A stretch of 64,000 nucleotides of DNA from Butyriboletus loyo (GCA_038093515.1 JBBPSI010000031.1:112893-176892); one strand, 5' to 3'. Shown: positions 32,151 to 44,964, counted from the stretch's first letter. Made by a program: numbers and translations. Notes: generated by a model not told the origin, from the sequence alone.

Positions 32151-35100
32151 ATCTATGTGCCATTGCAAAATCCATGACTTGGACAATTGTAACTCGAAAA
32201 AAAAGCTAGAGGGGATGAAGCTAGTGAAGGGCGACCCACATGAGTTTACAGTGATGCATGCAGTTTAGCTCGAGACCTACCAAGGCAGGCATTGTGATCG
32301 TAGTAGATCGCTGGAAAACGATTGCCCCGGGGACGTGAATGAGCATGAGGTCACAAAATGACGCTGAAAACCGATATGCGCGAGAGCCAGTGAATGCCAG
32401 ACTGCTGGGCCTTGAATGTTTGAACCTCCGCCTTGACCCTAGCACCATGTACCCGACCTGACAACACGAAACGATTGGCCAGCACACACAGACGTCAGAA
32501 CCTAAAAGCTGTGATCCTGGCTGAGAAAACCCAAATGGACAGACGGATAACGGCCGAGCGACGTACTCAGGGGTTAATACCTACACAGATTTCTGTCAAA
32601 GAAAACCTTCGTGAGAGAACGAGCAAGACCCCAATCCTCTATCCCGTCACACCTGTGGCATAAAGAGCAAGTTCACCGTATTGGTCGTGCCAATGGAGGG
32701 GCAACCTCGTCATGAAAAACCCCACGAATAAATCCAGCGGTTCCGCGCGACGACCTCTTGCTCCTGGATATCGGTCAGCAGTACCGTGATGTGGTCGATT
32801 TGCTGGAGGTTCGATGCTTGAAACGCCCAAGAAGGCAATCCCCGGGAGACAGTTGAGGGCTCGGATAATTTTTTTTCGTTTGAGATCGGACAGATTTAGC
32901 GGGGTGTCCGAATGGGCAGGGGCCCAAAAATTTGCACAATGTTGGCAGTCCCACAGGTAAGGCTGCCAACCTGCAAAGGTGCAATGTAACGTTATCGTTT
33001 GACTACTCCACGACAGGCCATTTAAGAGTTGTGATTGGACGATGGCCGGCAAAAAAGGAAAAATCAGGGTAGTCCAAGAACAAAATGCAAAAAACGTATT
33101 GCAACGTTGTGCGCTTTTCGATCAGTGGGACCGCGAGTGGTGGCGCAGAAGTGTTTTGGAGAGAGAGAAGTTGTGATGAGTTACTGTACGTTACTTTGTT
33201 CAGCACATCGGCATCATGTTCTAAAGAGCGCATTAGAATAAGCTTTGCTAGCTTTCTTTTTTTAGTGGGATCCTTTTTTTCCTTTTTTGCTAGGCAATCA
33301 TAGCTGAGCTCAGGTTTGTATCAAATGGCCGTAGCAATAAACAAAACGTCTTTTGACTCTGCGATGCTGATTTGAACTCGAATCTCCCACCATTTACATC
33401 AATTACATCAATATTGGAACCAAGTACATAATTTTTGTCTGGTGTTCTCACCCAATTGCTCCCACAGCACATCCGGTCACCTCATGTGCCATGTCCCTGT
33501 AGGGACATTGAGTTTTTCAACCAAGCCTGTAGTAAGTCGGGCCTTCAACTGAATCTTGTTCAGAATCTATATGGCGATGCCCAGAGAGTATCTTTGCACG
33601 TGCGGGCCTCATTCCGTGGTACCGTTACATTTGCCAAACTAAGCATTTGACATCTCGAGCTCGTAATTAACTTTCTGATGTCGCTATTTTCTGAACCTGG
33701 GCTCCTGTGGGGGCCGGGGTTCTGTGGTAAGCTTGACCCAAGTTTCATTATATACCACTCCTAGCTAACGATTAGCCTAGGGTTCATGGTGTCGCTTGTG
33801 TAAGTAACATTTCTCTTCAAGTACACCTGAGGGTGGGCCAGGTGGGTGAACTTGATGGATATGTCTGCGAACGTGGAACAGACTGTCCCGTCAACCAGCT
33901 AGGGTGGGACTGATTGGAATTGGGATCGTTAGACCATTCGGATGTACGCTTGGGCAGTCTTTATTTTATTTTTCGAATTTTCCTCGAGGTCGTTGAAGGC
34001 CGTGGTGCGTAATTTTATTTGTATTTGTAGGGAGCATTATAAATAAAGTCCCTGCTAGGTGTTGTCCCTTGTGCATGTTCGCGTTTGATAACAAGTAGAT
34101 TCTCACTCCGTTTGATGGATACTAGGGTGATGGATGGTCTGCACACAATATTCAGTGCCAGGATTCATTGGGCGTTCCTTGCACCGTGCCATGGCACGAC
34201 TGTTCTCCGAAACACCCGTGGTCAGTGTAAGTTTGGTTTATTCGTGTATTTGGGGATTAATCGATTGTGGGTGGGAACCCTCGTAGGGAAATGATGGTAC
34301 ATGGATTCAGTCGAGTATTGTAGAGTTATCTCAACCCAATGGTTTTACCAGGCAGCCATGTTCATCAGTGTAAGTCCTTGTTACCTCCCGAGCTCACGTC
34401 GGAGCTGCAACGCTGACCCGGGCATTGCAAGTATACCATAACTTACATGGTCCAGTGGTGAACATTGGCCTCATTCACGCGTTGTTCTCGACATGTCAGC
34501 TCACGCGAACAACTTTTATGCTCATGGAACCCGGACAAGCGAATTCAGACATTTTCCTTTACATGTTTCTCAACAGAAAGGATTGGCATTAGTTAGTGCA
34601 TCTTCGATCATGAGTAGCGTCATCGCTGTATTCATGCAACATTTTACTGGGGTGGCCACAGGTGGCCGCAATGCATACCACACGGAAAGTTCTTGGCTGC
34701 ATCGTTGACGACCTTTGTATGCAAAGGTGAGTATTTCTGCATTGTGGACGTTTCGTGTTGGCTGCTCAGCGTATGCCACCTCGATGGTGGCGGCGTATGT
34801 CCACTCATTCTGAGCTGATACACACCTTCGAGACTAGGCTAAATGCTCGAAAATTGGTGCGAGAACAGGATCTCACGATCAATGACCATAATCTTGCTAC
34901 TATTGATATCAAGTAGGCTTCGAATCCTCTTTGGATTAGCATACATGGTCTAGGGATTGCTCGGGTGCTGTCAGGCGTGCCTATAACTCTGGGAGATCGG
35001 GAGAGCCTTCATGTCGTGTGGTAGTCTTATATATCATCTGATAACGACACTCACGCGGAGAAAAAGGCAGCAAGAGGAGACGCACCGAAACTAGAGCGTC

Positions 35101-37860
35101 AAGTACTTATAATATTGGACTGACCGAACTGGCTCTTACCAAAGAAAACCCTCGCTTGCGCTTGTGGAATAAACAAGCATGGCATTCTCGTTACCACTCG
35201 CAAAAAAGCAAGCATCACGAATGTGAGACCCTTCGTTGACTTGTACCACGAAGGCATGTTGATCACGCTGCCCACGCCTGAAACCCCCGTGCGTCGAACA
35301 CGGAAATGTGCAACTGGGGCTGTGGTCCTGTGGTCTGGGATCCAACCCCTCTATGAGGCAAACTATCGCTCCTCAGAAGACTGTCCAACTTGAAGTATTT
35401 TCAGCCACAGACGTGTTTTCGGGTGCGCGTTCAGAAGGTGCGTCAAACTCTTGTACCCTCCACTTACTAAGGATAGCCCGAGTACTCATTGTGCCCAGGG
35501 TAAGGGAAGGCAGAGCTACACCATTGCGAAGAACGTCTGTGTTCGAGTCGGTTTATAGCTGTTGGCGGTGGACTTGCTGTGGGTTTCGGTGACCACACAC
35601 TCTACCACGAGAGCATGCCTGCAAAAAAAGAAAAAGAAAAACTGCGCGCAAGGCAGGCTTTTTGTGCATTAATTCCCTCATCGCCTGAAAGGAGATATGC
35701 CTTCCTACAGGTTCACTCTCGCCTAGTATTTGATACGCGACGGTGATACTTGACGACGACTCCAACGGGTCGTGTTGCCGTGCGTCGTATTTTATTGCCG
35801 TATCGCACGGGGTGGGCGGTTGACTCCTTTTATGACAGGAAGCTAGTAACTGGCCTAAGCTCACGTTCATCTCCGAAGTCTAGACTGAGTTTTATGACTC
35901 CAAACGGGGATATTGACTGATTTCAAGACCTAGGGTTCGTCATGTTTTTGAGCTTTTAACACCTTGGAATATCATTTTTATCATGTGCTTTTGTGCGTAT
36001 TGCCTGTCGGACGTGGGGCTGGGAACGAGCATGAGCATGAGCATGGGTATGGATGTGACCTCGGGGGCTGGACAAGCGAGTCCACATTACATCCTCGAGG
36101 CCTCTGGTTCAAGCTTCTAGCCTCATCCCACAGCTTCGGCCGAAACGTCGGACGCACATTCACGATGGTGGCGAGGCAAGTACGTTTCACATTACACCAA
36201 TTGACATACGCACCGTGGCTTGAAATGTGGACCGTCCTCGTCTTGTCGCAGTACTGCAGCATGTCCCAGACAAGTGCAACTGTGCCAGAGACCTGTGCCC
36301 AGGATTAACGCATATTGGAGTTCAAGCTCAAGGCTTGTGCGGTGCATGTCTATTTTATTTCCTCCGGGTTGACAGGAAAGGAAAGCTTGGTGATCAAGGT
36401 TATAGCCAAAAAGATAAACTCTCCTGCTCAAGAAGGTCGACCCTTTACTTCCCTTCTGTTCACTCGAAGCTGACGGCGATGTCCCGGGTTACCCAACCGT
36501 TCCCGTACGCACCGATGGCATTGATGACCACCACATCACACGTGTCCGACCCACCAGCTCGTTATCGCCAGATGGCCTTGTCATGTTCCCAATCCCGTCG
36601 CACGATCGCCGAATCTGAAATCGACATCGGACCGCGGTGGGCATCTGATCAGTGGCAGGAAGCACCTTGAACTTGGAACCTTTGAGCCCTCACACTCGGC
36701 GCTTTGCGATTTGTCGCGATCGCGAATATCTCTCGCCGTCTACCACCCACCCTTTCTTTCCTTATTCTCGTTGCCCCCAGCTCGTCAGTGGGAACACATG
36801 CGCGTGTCTTGTGCTCGTGGTAGGGTTCTTCTGACGTGTTGAGTAATTGGACGTCTGGTTGGGAGAAGGATCATGTCGCACTTGGAGAGGCCCGGGAATG
36901 CATCCCTGCGTCATCGTGATGCCATCGTACTTCTGTGTGGGACCCAAGTACGTTTTCAGAGTCGAACGCTTGGATCGTTTTCGTCCTTCACGCCATCACC
37001 ATCATAGTACTATCAATAGTCCCTCAAACTGCCTCGATCTCACTCCCACCCACAGATCACACCGTCCGATGATCCCTGAGAGATCTGAGAGACAGACGTG
37101 GCCCCACTTTCCTGACTATGGCAAACCGGTCACTAAATCCTACCTCCGTAGCACTTGATTTCAACTAAAGGCTCTCCACCTCACGACGGTCCTATAATCA
37201 GCCTGACGGCATCAGGGCGATAACGAGAGAGAGCGACGAACAAGGCAAGGTATCTGTGTATCCCTTGTGACGCGCAACCCCTTCATTTTTGTTCCACTTC
37301 CAGGCCAACCCAACCCGTCTGTTGTACACGCAGCAACAGGCCTCGCGTCCGTTGTCCTCAGAGTGGATTACCATACCTGAGAAGCCGCACGAGCTGGAGG
37401 AACACGCACGACTGAAAATAGAAATAAGCTACGTACCCCGGGGAACACGAGCGCACAAACTCAATTCCGGACGTCTGAACGTTAACTTAGCTCCCTTATT
37501 TTGGAGACCGATGATGGATCCGAACCGTCGTGTTTCATCGTGACGCGCACGCTGACAGGGGTTCCTCGTGCAAGCAGGGCAGTGGCATGACGATTAACAT
37601 AGGCATTATATAGTGTTATAAACAAAGATTGTCCAATGGGTGACAGGATTGTGGACAGATGCATAAGCAGGACGTACGTCGATTGCCAAAGATGTGCGAA
37701 ACAGTACAGCATTGCTACAATTTCCAAAAATCCCATCTACACCATCGATGGTGGTATCAAATCAGATAGGAACGACCAACGTCAGTCACGCTCACACTCG
37801 CAGGCGCAACCCCCAAGGGGATCATCGCGGCCTCATGTCCGAGAAGATAGGGCTAGGCCA
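32151..37860. other. Gene-poor region of 5.7 kb
   Basis: No gene could be supported. It contains many short open frames, T-rich patches near 33250-33290 and 33955-34030, a short GAGCAT tandem near 36028-36045, and the second dispersed repeat copy at 35041-35322. A minus-strand frame around 37482-37736 has hydrophobic segments (LSTILSPIGQSLFITLYNAY) and may be a membrane-protein relic. Confidence 0.4.
35041..35322. repeat. Degenerate dispersed repeat, copy 2
   Basis: Partner of 31200-31432, about 3.8 kb away and in the same orientation. Shared blocks include ACGCACCGAAACTAGAGCGT and, at the other end, TTGATCACGCTGCCCACGCC and CGAACACGG. No terminal repeats or target-site duplications were seen. 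Confidence 0.55.
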
Positions 37861-38660
37861 TCACATGCGATATTTTCGTTTAAGGGCTGCCCACGAGAGA
37901 GCTGCTGTTCGATGGAAGGTGACGAATTGGTTCATGTCTTGTTCAGGGACACGATTGATGTCGAGTCGATTCCAGTATCGACAGAGGGTATAAACGATAT
38001 CATTTGCGTCACGATCTGAGCGGCGGCTGTGTACATGGATCCGTTTGATTAGCCAGGCGAATGGGCGCAAGTGAAAGGGGACTTGCATCGACCAGGTTTT
38101 GAGTTTATCTCTGACAAACTCCGAGAGGGTCAAAAAGGGAATGCCTTTCATGCTCATGGTTGTGGAGGTGTCCAGCCGTCGAGGACCATGCTCCCCAGCA
38201 GGCAAAATCTCGATCTGGGATACACACGAAGATAGATGAACACGGTACACGCGCCACAAGAGGTGTGAGCTCACTTCAATAGAGGGTATGAGACGACGAT
38301 AGGTGACATGCAAGCTGTGCGGACGACTGTTACACGGGGTGAGGCCATGACAAGAGCAAGGGCCTCTACCGGTTGCTCCATGGTGAATGTGTCGTCGTGA
38401 AATATTCGCTGTCCGCTACCGCTTGGCGGACGCGGCGGAACGGGTGGGTGGAACCACCCTCGACGATGCAAAAGATTTCCTGTGGACGAAGATGAGGAGG
38501 GTGACGGGGAAGACGGGGATCAACGCACGTCGCAACGTGGGCTGTCTGACACGACAGCGGTGAGTATGCTACCGTGAAAAGCGTGGGGGATGGCGTGCAC
38601 GGTGAGGAGCTGAGAGAGGGCCATGGCGGCTTCGAGGAGTCTTTTGGTGTCTGAAGACAT
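37861..38660 (-). CDS. Small nucleotidyltransferase-like hypothetical protein
   Basis: Four exons (38660-38529, 38479-38370, 38314-38275, 38214-37861) join in frame to 211 residues. The layout resembles a family of uncharacterised agaricomycete proteins with a minimal nucleotidyltransferase-like fold: an N-terminal helix then HAFHGSILTAVV (where relatives have an AIIGG-type segment), a central SEYFTTTHSPWSNRLHVTY, then IEILPAGEHGPRRL, then GIPFLTLSEFVRDKLKTWS, and a C-terminal helical part with RSDRDANDIVYTLCRYW. I do not see the G-[GS]-x9-D-x-[DE] catalytic motif, so activity is doubtful. It is divergent from MRS2 across 299 bp. Family assignment is from memory of the pattern, not from a search. 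Confidence 0.55.
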
Positions 38661-38959
38661 TGTGAGAGGGGAGGAGGGGAGATGGGAAGTAACGCGGGAC
38701 GTTATAGTCAGTCAGGGCATGGTAAAATAGCGCGTTCTTGAGAAGAGCGTAGGAGGTTGGATTGATATGTAATTAGTTCCGTGAGGGATGAGCGGAAGCA
38801 ATGTGATCGAGGTCGGATTTGGCCGAACAGAAAACGACACAGCTGCCATTTCGGGACTGGGGTAACCCCCCGCGTTTTAATATTTCAAATCGGGAAAAAC
38901 ATTCAAATTATTTTTCGTCCTTTTTCCTCTACCGCCACATTTTCGGTCTGATTTCATGC
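38661..38959. promoter_or_regulatory. Shared divergent promoter region
   Basis: 299 bp separate the start codons of the nucleotidyltransferase-like gene (minus) and MRS2 (plus). Both promoters and 5' leaders must fit here. It is AT-rich near 38870-38915. No specific site is recognised. Confidence 0.5.
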
Positions 38960-40873
38960 ATGCAGGCGTCCCTCCGCAATGTAATGTTAACGTTCATCCC
39001 TCGCCTCAGATTCACCCGCACCCTCGCCTGGAATGCCTTCCTCAGGCCCAGCACCGCACACCGCACACCTCCACCACCGACAGAGGAGGACGCGAAAGCA
39101 GCCATCCTCGAAAAGGTCATGAAAAGCAGGCTTCCCTCTGATCTCATGCTTCGCTGTAGGTCACCCGCTCTCTTCTGCACATTTACCCACAGACGTTCAT
39201 TCGCCACACGTCTCTAGGCACCATCATAGACGCACAAGGTCTTTATTTTCTGACATTCGCCATCTCCCTTTGGCCTGTGCTCACCACGTAATCGCTTGAC
39301 CCCAGGTGCGGTCAAGAGCGTTTCTGGACAGTTTAAGAGGTCAGATTTATGCAACGAACATCGTTTGAACGTAAGTCTGTCAGGACACCATTCAGTTGAG
39401 GACGTCATGCACTATCCCCGCTGACGTTCCCTATGAAGCCTCGTGACCTGCGCAAAATAGATTCCCGTATACCAAACTTGGTCCCCACTATCCTCATCCG
39501 TAAAGAGGCCATCCTGGTCAGTGTCGTCTACCTTCTCGACTAACCGAACGCTTGCTCAACTTCCCCAGTTCAATATATTGCATATCAGGGCGCTCGTCAA
39601 GGCCGACACCGTCATTCTATTCGATAGCTACGGATCAAACGACTCCAGGCTTCACTCTGTATTTTTATACCACCTCGAGGTACGGTATCAGTGCGGCGAT
39701 TGGTCTCTTTAGTTGCCTCACCTCTCGACAGCATAATCTCAAGGCTCGTGGCAGTGGTGCGCCTTACGAATTCAGGTGCGTTGATAGCCTCCTATGTTCA
39801 AACATCGTCCAACCTGTTTTAATACCCATCAGGGCCATAGAGTCGATTCTTCTCTCCGTTCTAAGTGCACTCGAGGCTGAAATGGTCTTCATCCGCAACC
39901 TCGTTGGAGGACTCCTGGCTGAGCTCGAAGACGATATTAACCACGATAAATTCAAACGACTCCTTCATTATTCGAGACGCCTCGCTGCTTTCAAGAATCG
40001 CGCAACCTTGGTATGACTCTTGCATCATGCTGCTTTTCTTGTTTCATTATCGTCTACAGGTCCAAGAAGCCCTTGAAGATGTTTTGGAACAGGGTTGGTC
40101 TTGATCATCGTTGGTCCCCTCACCCTAATATCACGCACAGACGAGGACTTGAATGCGATGTATCTTACGGATAAGAAGAATGGCACTCCTCGTGACATGC
40201 ACGAGCACGACGAACTAGAGGTCTTGCTAGAATTCTTTTCCAAGCAGGTCGAGGAAATAGTAAACGAGGCTGAGAATATCGAAGTGTGTTAAATTGGCTG
40301 ACTCCAAGTCTCAACTGATCGACATTGCAAAGGCGAATGTTCAATCTACCCAAGAAATCGTTGAGCTCATTTTAGACTCAAATCGCAACGCACTGCTTGC
40401 TTTGGACCTTAAAGTGCGTTCTTTTTCATGACAATACAAATTCGACCTCTCAATGCAGCAGGTTTCTATTGGAACCATGGGTCTTGGATCGGGCGCACTC
40501 GTTGCTGGACTGTTCGGAATGAATGTATGTGAACGCCAGATATCAGCAACCCTTTCTGTTTCGGGCTAATCGGTTCTATATCAAATTCGTAAAGTTACAA
40601 AGCCACATGGAAGATATGCCTTACGCCTTTGCTGCGATGTTGGTTGCCTCGTCCGCTATCGCGGCGCTGGTTGCCTGGGCTGGCTTCTGGAGGTAATGAC
40701 GTCGCTTATCTGCAACATCCGTGGCATCCTTCTCATGTCCACTGTACCGCAGACTCGCCAAAATACGCAAAGTTGGCTTGACGAACCCACACACCAGCAG
40801 ACTTGGCACCACCGATTCCAAGCCACGGATACCCTTGCCGTTGCGCCGCCGAAATCCCGATGGATGGTCGTGA
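38960..40873 (+). CDS. MRS2: Mitochondrial Mg2+ channel MRS2/LPE10 (CorA family)
   Basis: Inner-membrane magnesium channel. About eleven exons. The N-terminus (MQASLRNVMLTFIPRLRFTR) is basic and Ser/Leu-rich like a mitochondrial targeting sequence. Next come SDLCNEHRLNPRDLRKIDSR, VPTILIRKEAIL, IRALVKADTVILFDSYGS, the PYEFRAIESIL helix, GLLAELEDDINHDKFKRLL, QEALEDVLEQDEDLNAMYLT and ELILDSNRNALLALDLK. The hallmark GMN motif is intact (ALVAGLFGMN) at the end of TM1. It is split from the loop LQSHMEDMPYAF by an intron and followed by TM2 (FAAMLVASSAIAALVAWAGF). The C-terminus is basic (LPLRRRNPDGWS). Every splice join restores family sequence. An ATG four bases upstream is in another frame. Confidence 0.92.
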
Positions 40874-43218
40874 GAACGGGTGACGACTTGTCGGTGTTGG
40901 TTGTACCCAACCCTCGATTCTCGACTTGGTCTCCTTCCTTATCGCGTTTCGCCGTATCATTTGTCTCTTGGCTTCAACCCTTGATCGCTGCCTACCTTGG
41001 GATTAGGATCAATGCGATAGTATATATCTCGGTGTCGATCACTCATCATATCTCCGCGCACATACACCATAGATAGACCGATTATTTGTCTTTTTTTCTT
41101 GTTTATTTCCAGATCCTCTTCCGTGTCATTTCAAAAGTGTGGAAAGAAGGAACCAAAGGGCGATAATCGGGTCACGCCGCTACCCGTTGGATTCAGTCGC
41201 CTGAGAAGAGAGAAAGAGCCAAAAACGATGGAACAAACGGACATCTCCGCCAGTTCCGTGATTGGATCCATACTGCGCATCCGAGTCTTGTTACGCCCGT
41301 CAGGCGTATATACATACTTGCGAAAGTAATGGATGTAGGGATGCTATCGTTGTTAGTCGCTACTGGCGAATCACCATCACTAGTTTGGCCCATGAAACCT
41401 GACAGCAAACAGGCCCAGTGATTGAATAGCTCGATGGCCCGATACAGTCGTGTGTACCCAAAGCTGCTAGTATCTCTCTTCCGATTTCTTCTCTATCTCC
41501 ACCACGCACGCGTCGGCCCTCTCCGAGTCCCCATCTAGCACGGGATCAGTACAGTACAATGGCAACTGGAAACACTTGTAGTGATGGTGATACGGTGATG
41601 GTGATGGTAGAAACATGGACGATTGGCGATGTATTGGCCTGTACAGCCCAATTTCCATCAGAACGATTCCATCCAATCGGATTCATATATAGTCTCCGAC
41701 CGAATCTGCTCGATCTGGCAAGTGTTGTAGTTCGTTCGATTACCACGACGCATGAACATATCATCAAAAAAAAAAGGGCGGCCAAGGAAATATATTTAGC
41801 AAAAAAAAAAAAGAAGTCAACACGACGTTTTGACGACATCTTCACACGACGACGGACCAGCAATAGGACGGACGGCAAACTTGGAACAAAATTAAAAACC
41901 CAAAAGTTTCGAAAAGCTTCCCAGGTTCAAACTCCGAAGTCTTCTGCTTCTCGTTTTGAAGGAGGAGTGGGCCATCTTAAAATAACTAATTGACTAAACT
42001 AAATTAGCTAAATAAATAAAATGCCAAACGGACGACTTGCATGACGGTCGGTTCGCATCTCGCGTTCGCCATTTTTCTAAAACACATACCTTGACGATGA
42101 TGATGATGATGATCTATGCTCCAATTTGGAATTACTAATTCGTAGCTTGTTGGACGGGGGTTGGACAAACGAGTAGGATTGCGAGAACCCGAGACGCTGG
42201 TTTTCTTTCATTCTTCCCTTTCCTCCCTTCTTCCAAGGATGGACGCCCAATCCCAATAGATAGTCCGAGTCTGAGTCCGGGTTCGAAATCTATGAAATCG
42301 TCTATATTTATCGATATCGCACCCGACTGTTTCCTTTCCGTACGATTCCTATCAATTCGCTCGTTATCGTATACCGACCAGCAAAGGAGGCGTCAGGACC
42401 AAGCGCGACCAAAAAAAACAAACAAGACAAGATGAAAGACGATCATAAAGGCGATCTCCACGAGTGGCGTGAAACGGAATTTGAAAACGAGATTGCGAGG
42501 GCACGGGTGTAAAATGGTAAACGTTAGATAGGACTGAGCGGTTCGGAGGCTGAGCGTTCGATAGCAAACATAGCGGACTTGCGCAACATGTGGCGCGACA
42601 GGAGGAGCGATCATACAGCTGCGGAAACGAGTTGGGTATGGAATACGATAAGCGTACTTGAAGATATATACAACGACGATCACGCCCCTCGGCGCACATC
42701 GTGTACGTACGGGTACAGTATCTGACCGAGAGACAAAAAAAAAACCAGCACGCCCACAACGCCCCGAAAAGAAAGCATCTTATCACGACGAACGACACAA
42801 GACGTAGAATCAGAAATTCTTCTCGAAAGGCACTGGGACAGGAGGAGGGGGGGCGGTTGATAAGCTACATCAAGGTGGATATATAAATGTCCATGTCCAT
42901 GCGTGTCCAATATCAATGGATTAACACGTGGCTAGGCGCATGCTATCGTGCTGGTATCGGTACTTGTGTGTGGATCGCAGACTGCGGCGAAGCACTGTTT
43001 CGGGAGGGCACCCTTGTTTTCCTCCTGAACTTCTCGATCTACAAGCACGTTGATCATGACATGCCGTGAACTGGGAGCAGTTGCCCAGTACACTGAGTCA
43101 TTTCCAAATTAGGGACAGCATATCAAGAACGAAACACGAAGGCAAAAGAGAAATAAAAACATAAAAACAAAAAAGACCAAGACTAGACCCACGAGGAGGG
43201 GGGCAGAGCCCATAAATT
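40874..43218. other. Convergent spacer, no gene called
   Basis: 2.3 kb between two 3' ends. Contains A-rich tracts (41765-41775, 41799-41812, 42734-42745) and an ATG/GAT trinucleotide run near 42096-42112. A minus-strand piece ending at 41467 (DGDSERADACVVEIEKKSEERY-like) resembles a terminal exon, but no upstream exons could be linked to it. Confidence 0.4.
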
Positions 43219-44964
43219 TCAGTCTTGTTGTGGTGGGGGCATATCCGGGATGAGATAGTGCACAGGACGTCCGTCCCCGAAGCTCGCCTTGTGCACCAAG
43301 CCCGCTGGCGTCCCGAACGCACCCGTACCCATTCCTGTTCCGTGTGATTGTGAAGACTCGGCACCCGCCGTGAATGTAGACACCGAATCTGTGTTCGTAT
43401 CTTCGAGCAATGCCGAGGGATCATACTGTGGGACGGGTTTTCGGGATGTACGCCGTGCGGTCACGGAGATGGCGCCCGTTGACACAGAGCGATTGACAGA
43501 GGTGGCCGTCACTGGCGAAAGGGGGTATTCTTCTTTGTATTGGGAGTGCGTGGGGGTGTGAGGAAGACGAGAAAGACTTGGAGGGGGTAAGGTGGGCATT
43601 GAAAGACGCTCGTTGCGACGTCGCGTGGAGATTTCCATAGAGGATCGGATCCGCTGACTCTGTTGCTCGATGCTTTGATTGGATGTGTGTGCAGAGACGG
43701 ATCGGGATCGGGAGCTTTCTGTGGCGGCAGGGGTGGGGATTTGGGCAGGGTAGTAATGAACGGGTGTGTTCAGCGTGTCAAGGGGGCTCATGCCAGAAGA
43801 AGAGGCAGGGGAGACAAGCTTTTCCTCGCCCATGATGATAGCGTCCTCGTCAGAACCGGCAGGTGTGGTCGCCAAAGACCCATCCATACCCGCAACATCT
43901 TCAAGTACGGCTGCCGTCGACTCTGAGTGGGCATGCGAACGGTTACTGGTGGGTTGGTTCCCGCTCTCTCCCGGTCGAACGTTCGAGTCAGCAGACTTGA
44001 GCGATCCCCATTGTTGGTTCTTGCGTCTACCAACAATGAACGGTCTTTTGCGTCTCCGTGACCACAAGCATACCCCTGCGATGACAGCCAGGGCAACACC
44101 GACGACGGCGCCAACGACACCCCCCACAATACCCGCCACATTTTTTCTCGAGGCCACAGAGGATGATGGAGAGGCACTGACGCCAGAGGACGCGGGCGAA
44201 GTGCTTGTTAAACAGGTGACATCCGTTCCGTTTGCAACGAAGAACGGCTCAGAGGTGCTGCTAACATTCGGCGTGGCGAGTACGAGACCCTGTATCTCGT
44301 ACCAACCCTGCGTGATATTGACAGAGGACCACGACCAAGGAGATGCAGTGGTGTTGGTATCCACCAGTTGTTGCAGAATCGTACCGTCGACCAGGGTCTG
44401 CCTTTTTTCAGAGCGAGACAAGTCATAACGTTGATCCACGCCGATGTTCGTAACCGACAGCAACAAATCTGCCTCGTTTCTGCTGTAATTCCATGAAATT
44501 AACCCCGAGGTGCATGTTGTCATGTTATGAACGGTGAAGTTGAGAATTCCTGGAGAAGACGAAGGCTGAGGCGTGGCTGAAGACGTCGCAGACGGTGAAA
44601 CTGAAGATGAGGTCACCAATGCCGTCGATGTTTGTGATGATGTTTGTGATGATTGGACTGGGGTGTTTGACGACGTGGTCAAGGGTGAAGGCGAGACGCT
44701 GGAAGACGGGGAGAAAGACTGCTCACTACTTGTTGACGTCGGAGCCATCGTTGTATCTTCCGGGGTCGTCGACGTCGACGTCGACGAGGATGTCTGCAGG
44801 GAAACAGGGCCGGGATCCGTGGAAAGAGGTTGGACTACAGACTCAGTGAAAATGGGTCCCTGGCGCGCCTCATGCACAGGAGTAGGCACGGTAGCTAATG
44901 CGGCGAATGGAAGGCAGGCACATAGCCACAAGAGCGAGACCCATCGTAACGTCATGCCGTCCAT
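43219..44964 (-). CDS. Mucin-like single-pass membrane protein
   Basis: A single uninterrupted frame of 581 residues, which is unusual in this intron-rich window. Signal peptide at residues 1-24 (VSLLWLCACLPFAALA). Residues 50-138 are almost pure Ser/Thr/Pro and should be O-glycosylated. Residues 138-252 form a small domain bounded by two cysteines (about 151 and 251) with several N-glycosylation sites (NFT, NMT, NYS, NTT, NIT, NVS, NGT). After another Ser-rich linker comes one TM segment at about 275-301 (AGIVGGVVGAVVGVALAVIAG) followed by a basic stop-transfer WSRRRKR. The cytoplasmic tail of about 275 residues is Ser/Pro-rich. The layout is that of fungal cell-wall sensors or surface glycoproteins, but it lacks a WSC domain. 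Function is inferred from architecture only. Confidence 0.8.
   Translation of the reverse strand: MDGMTLRWVSLLWLCACLPFAALATVPTPVHEARQGPIFTESVVQPLSTDPGPVSLQTSSSTSTSTTPEDTTMAPTSTSSEQSFSPSSSVSPSPLTTSSNTPVQSSQTSSQTSTALVTSSSVSPSATSSATPQPSSSPGILNFTVHNMTTCTSGLISWNYSRNEADLLLSVTNIGVDQRYDLSRSEKRQTLVDGTILQQLVDTNTTASPWSWSSVNITQGWYEIQGLVLATPNVSSTSEPFFVANGTDVTCLTSTSPASSGVSASPSSSVASRKNVAGIVGGVVGAVVGVALAVIAGVCLWSRRRKRPFIVGRRKNQQWGSLKSADSNVRPGESGNQPTSNRSHAHSESTAAVLEDVAGMDGSLATTPAGSDEDAIIMGEEKLVSPASSSGMSPLDTLNTPVHYYPAQIPTPAATESSRSRSVSAHTSNQSIEQQSQRIRSSMEISTRRRNERLSMPTLPPPSLSRLPHTPTHSQYKEEYPLSPVTATSVNRSVSTGAISVTARRTSRKPVPQYDPSALLEDTNTDSVSTFTAGAESSQSHGTGMGTGAFGTPAGLVHKASFGDGRPVHYLIPDMPPPQQD

Noticed and set aside
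41467..41530. Possible terminal exon on the minus strand after a CTAG acceptor
   Set aside because: The peptide looks plausible, but no upstream exons could be linked to it.
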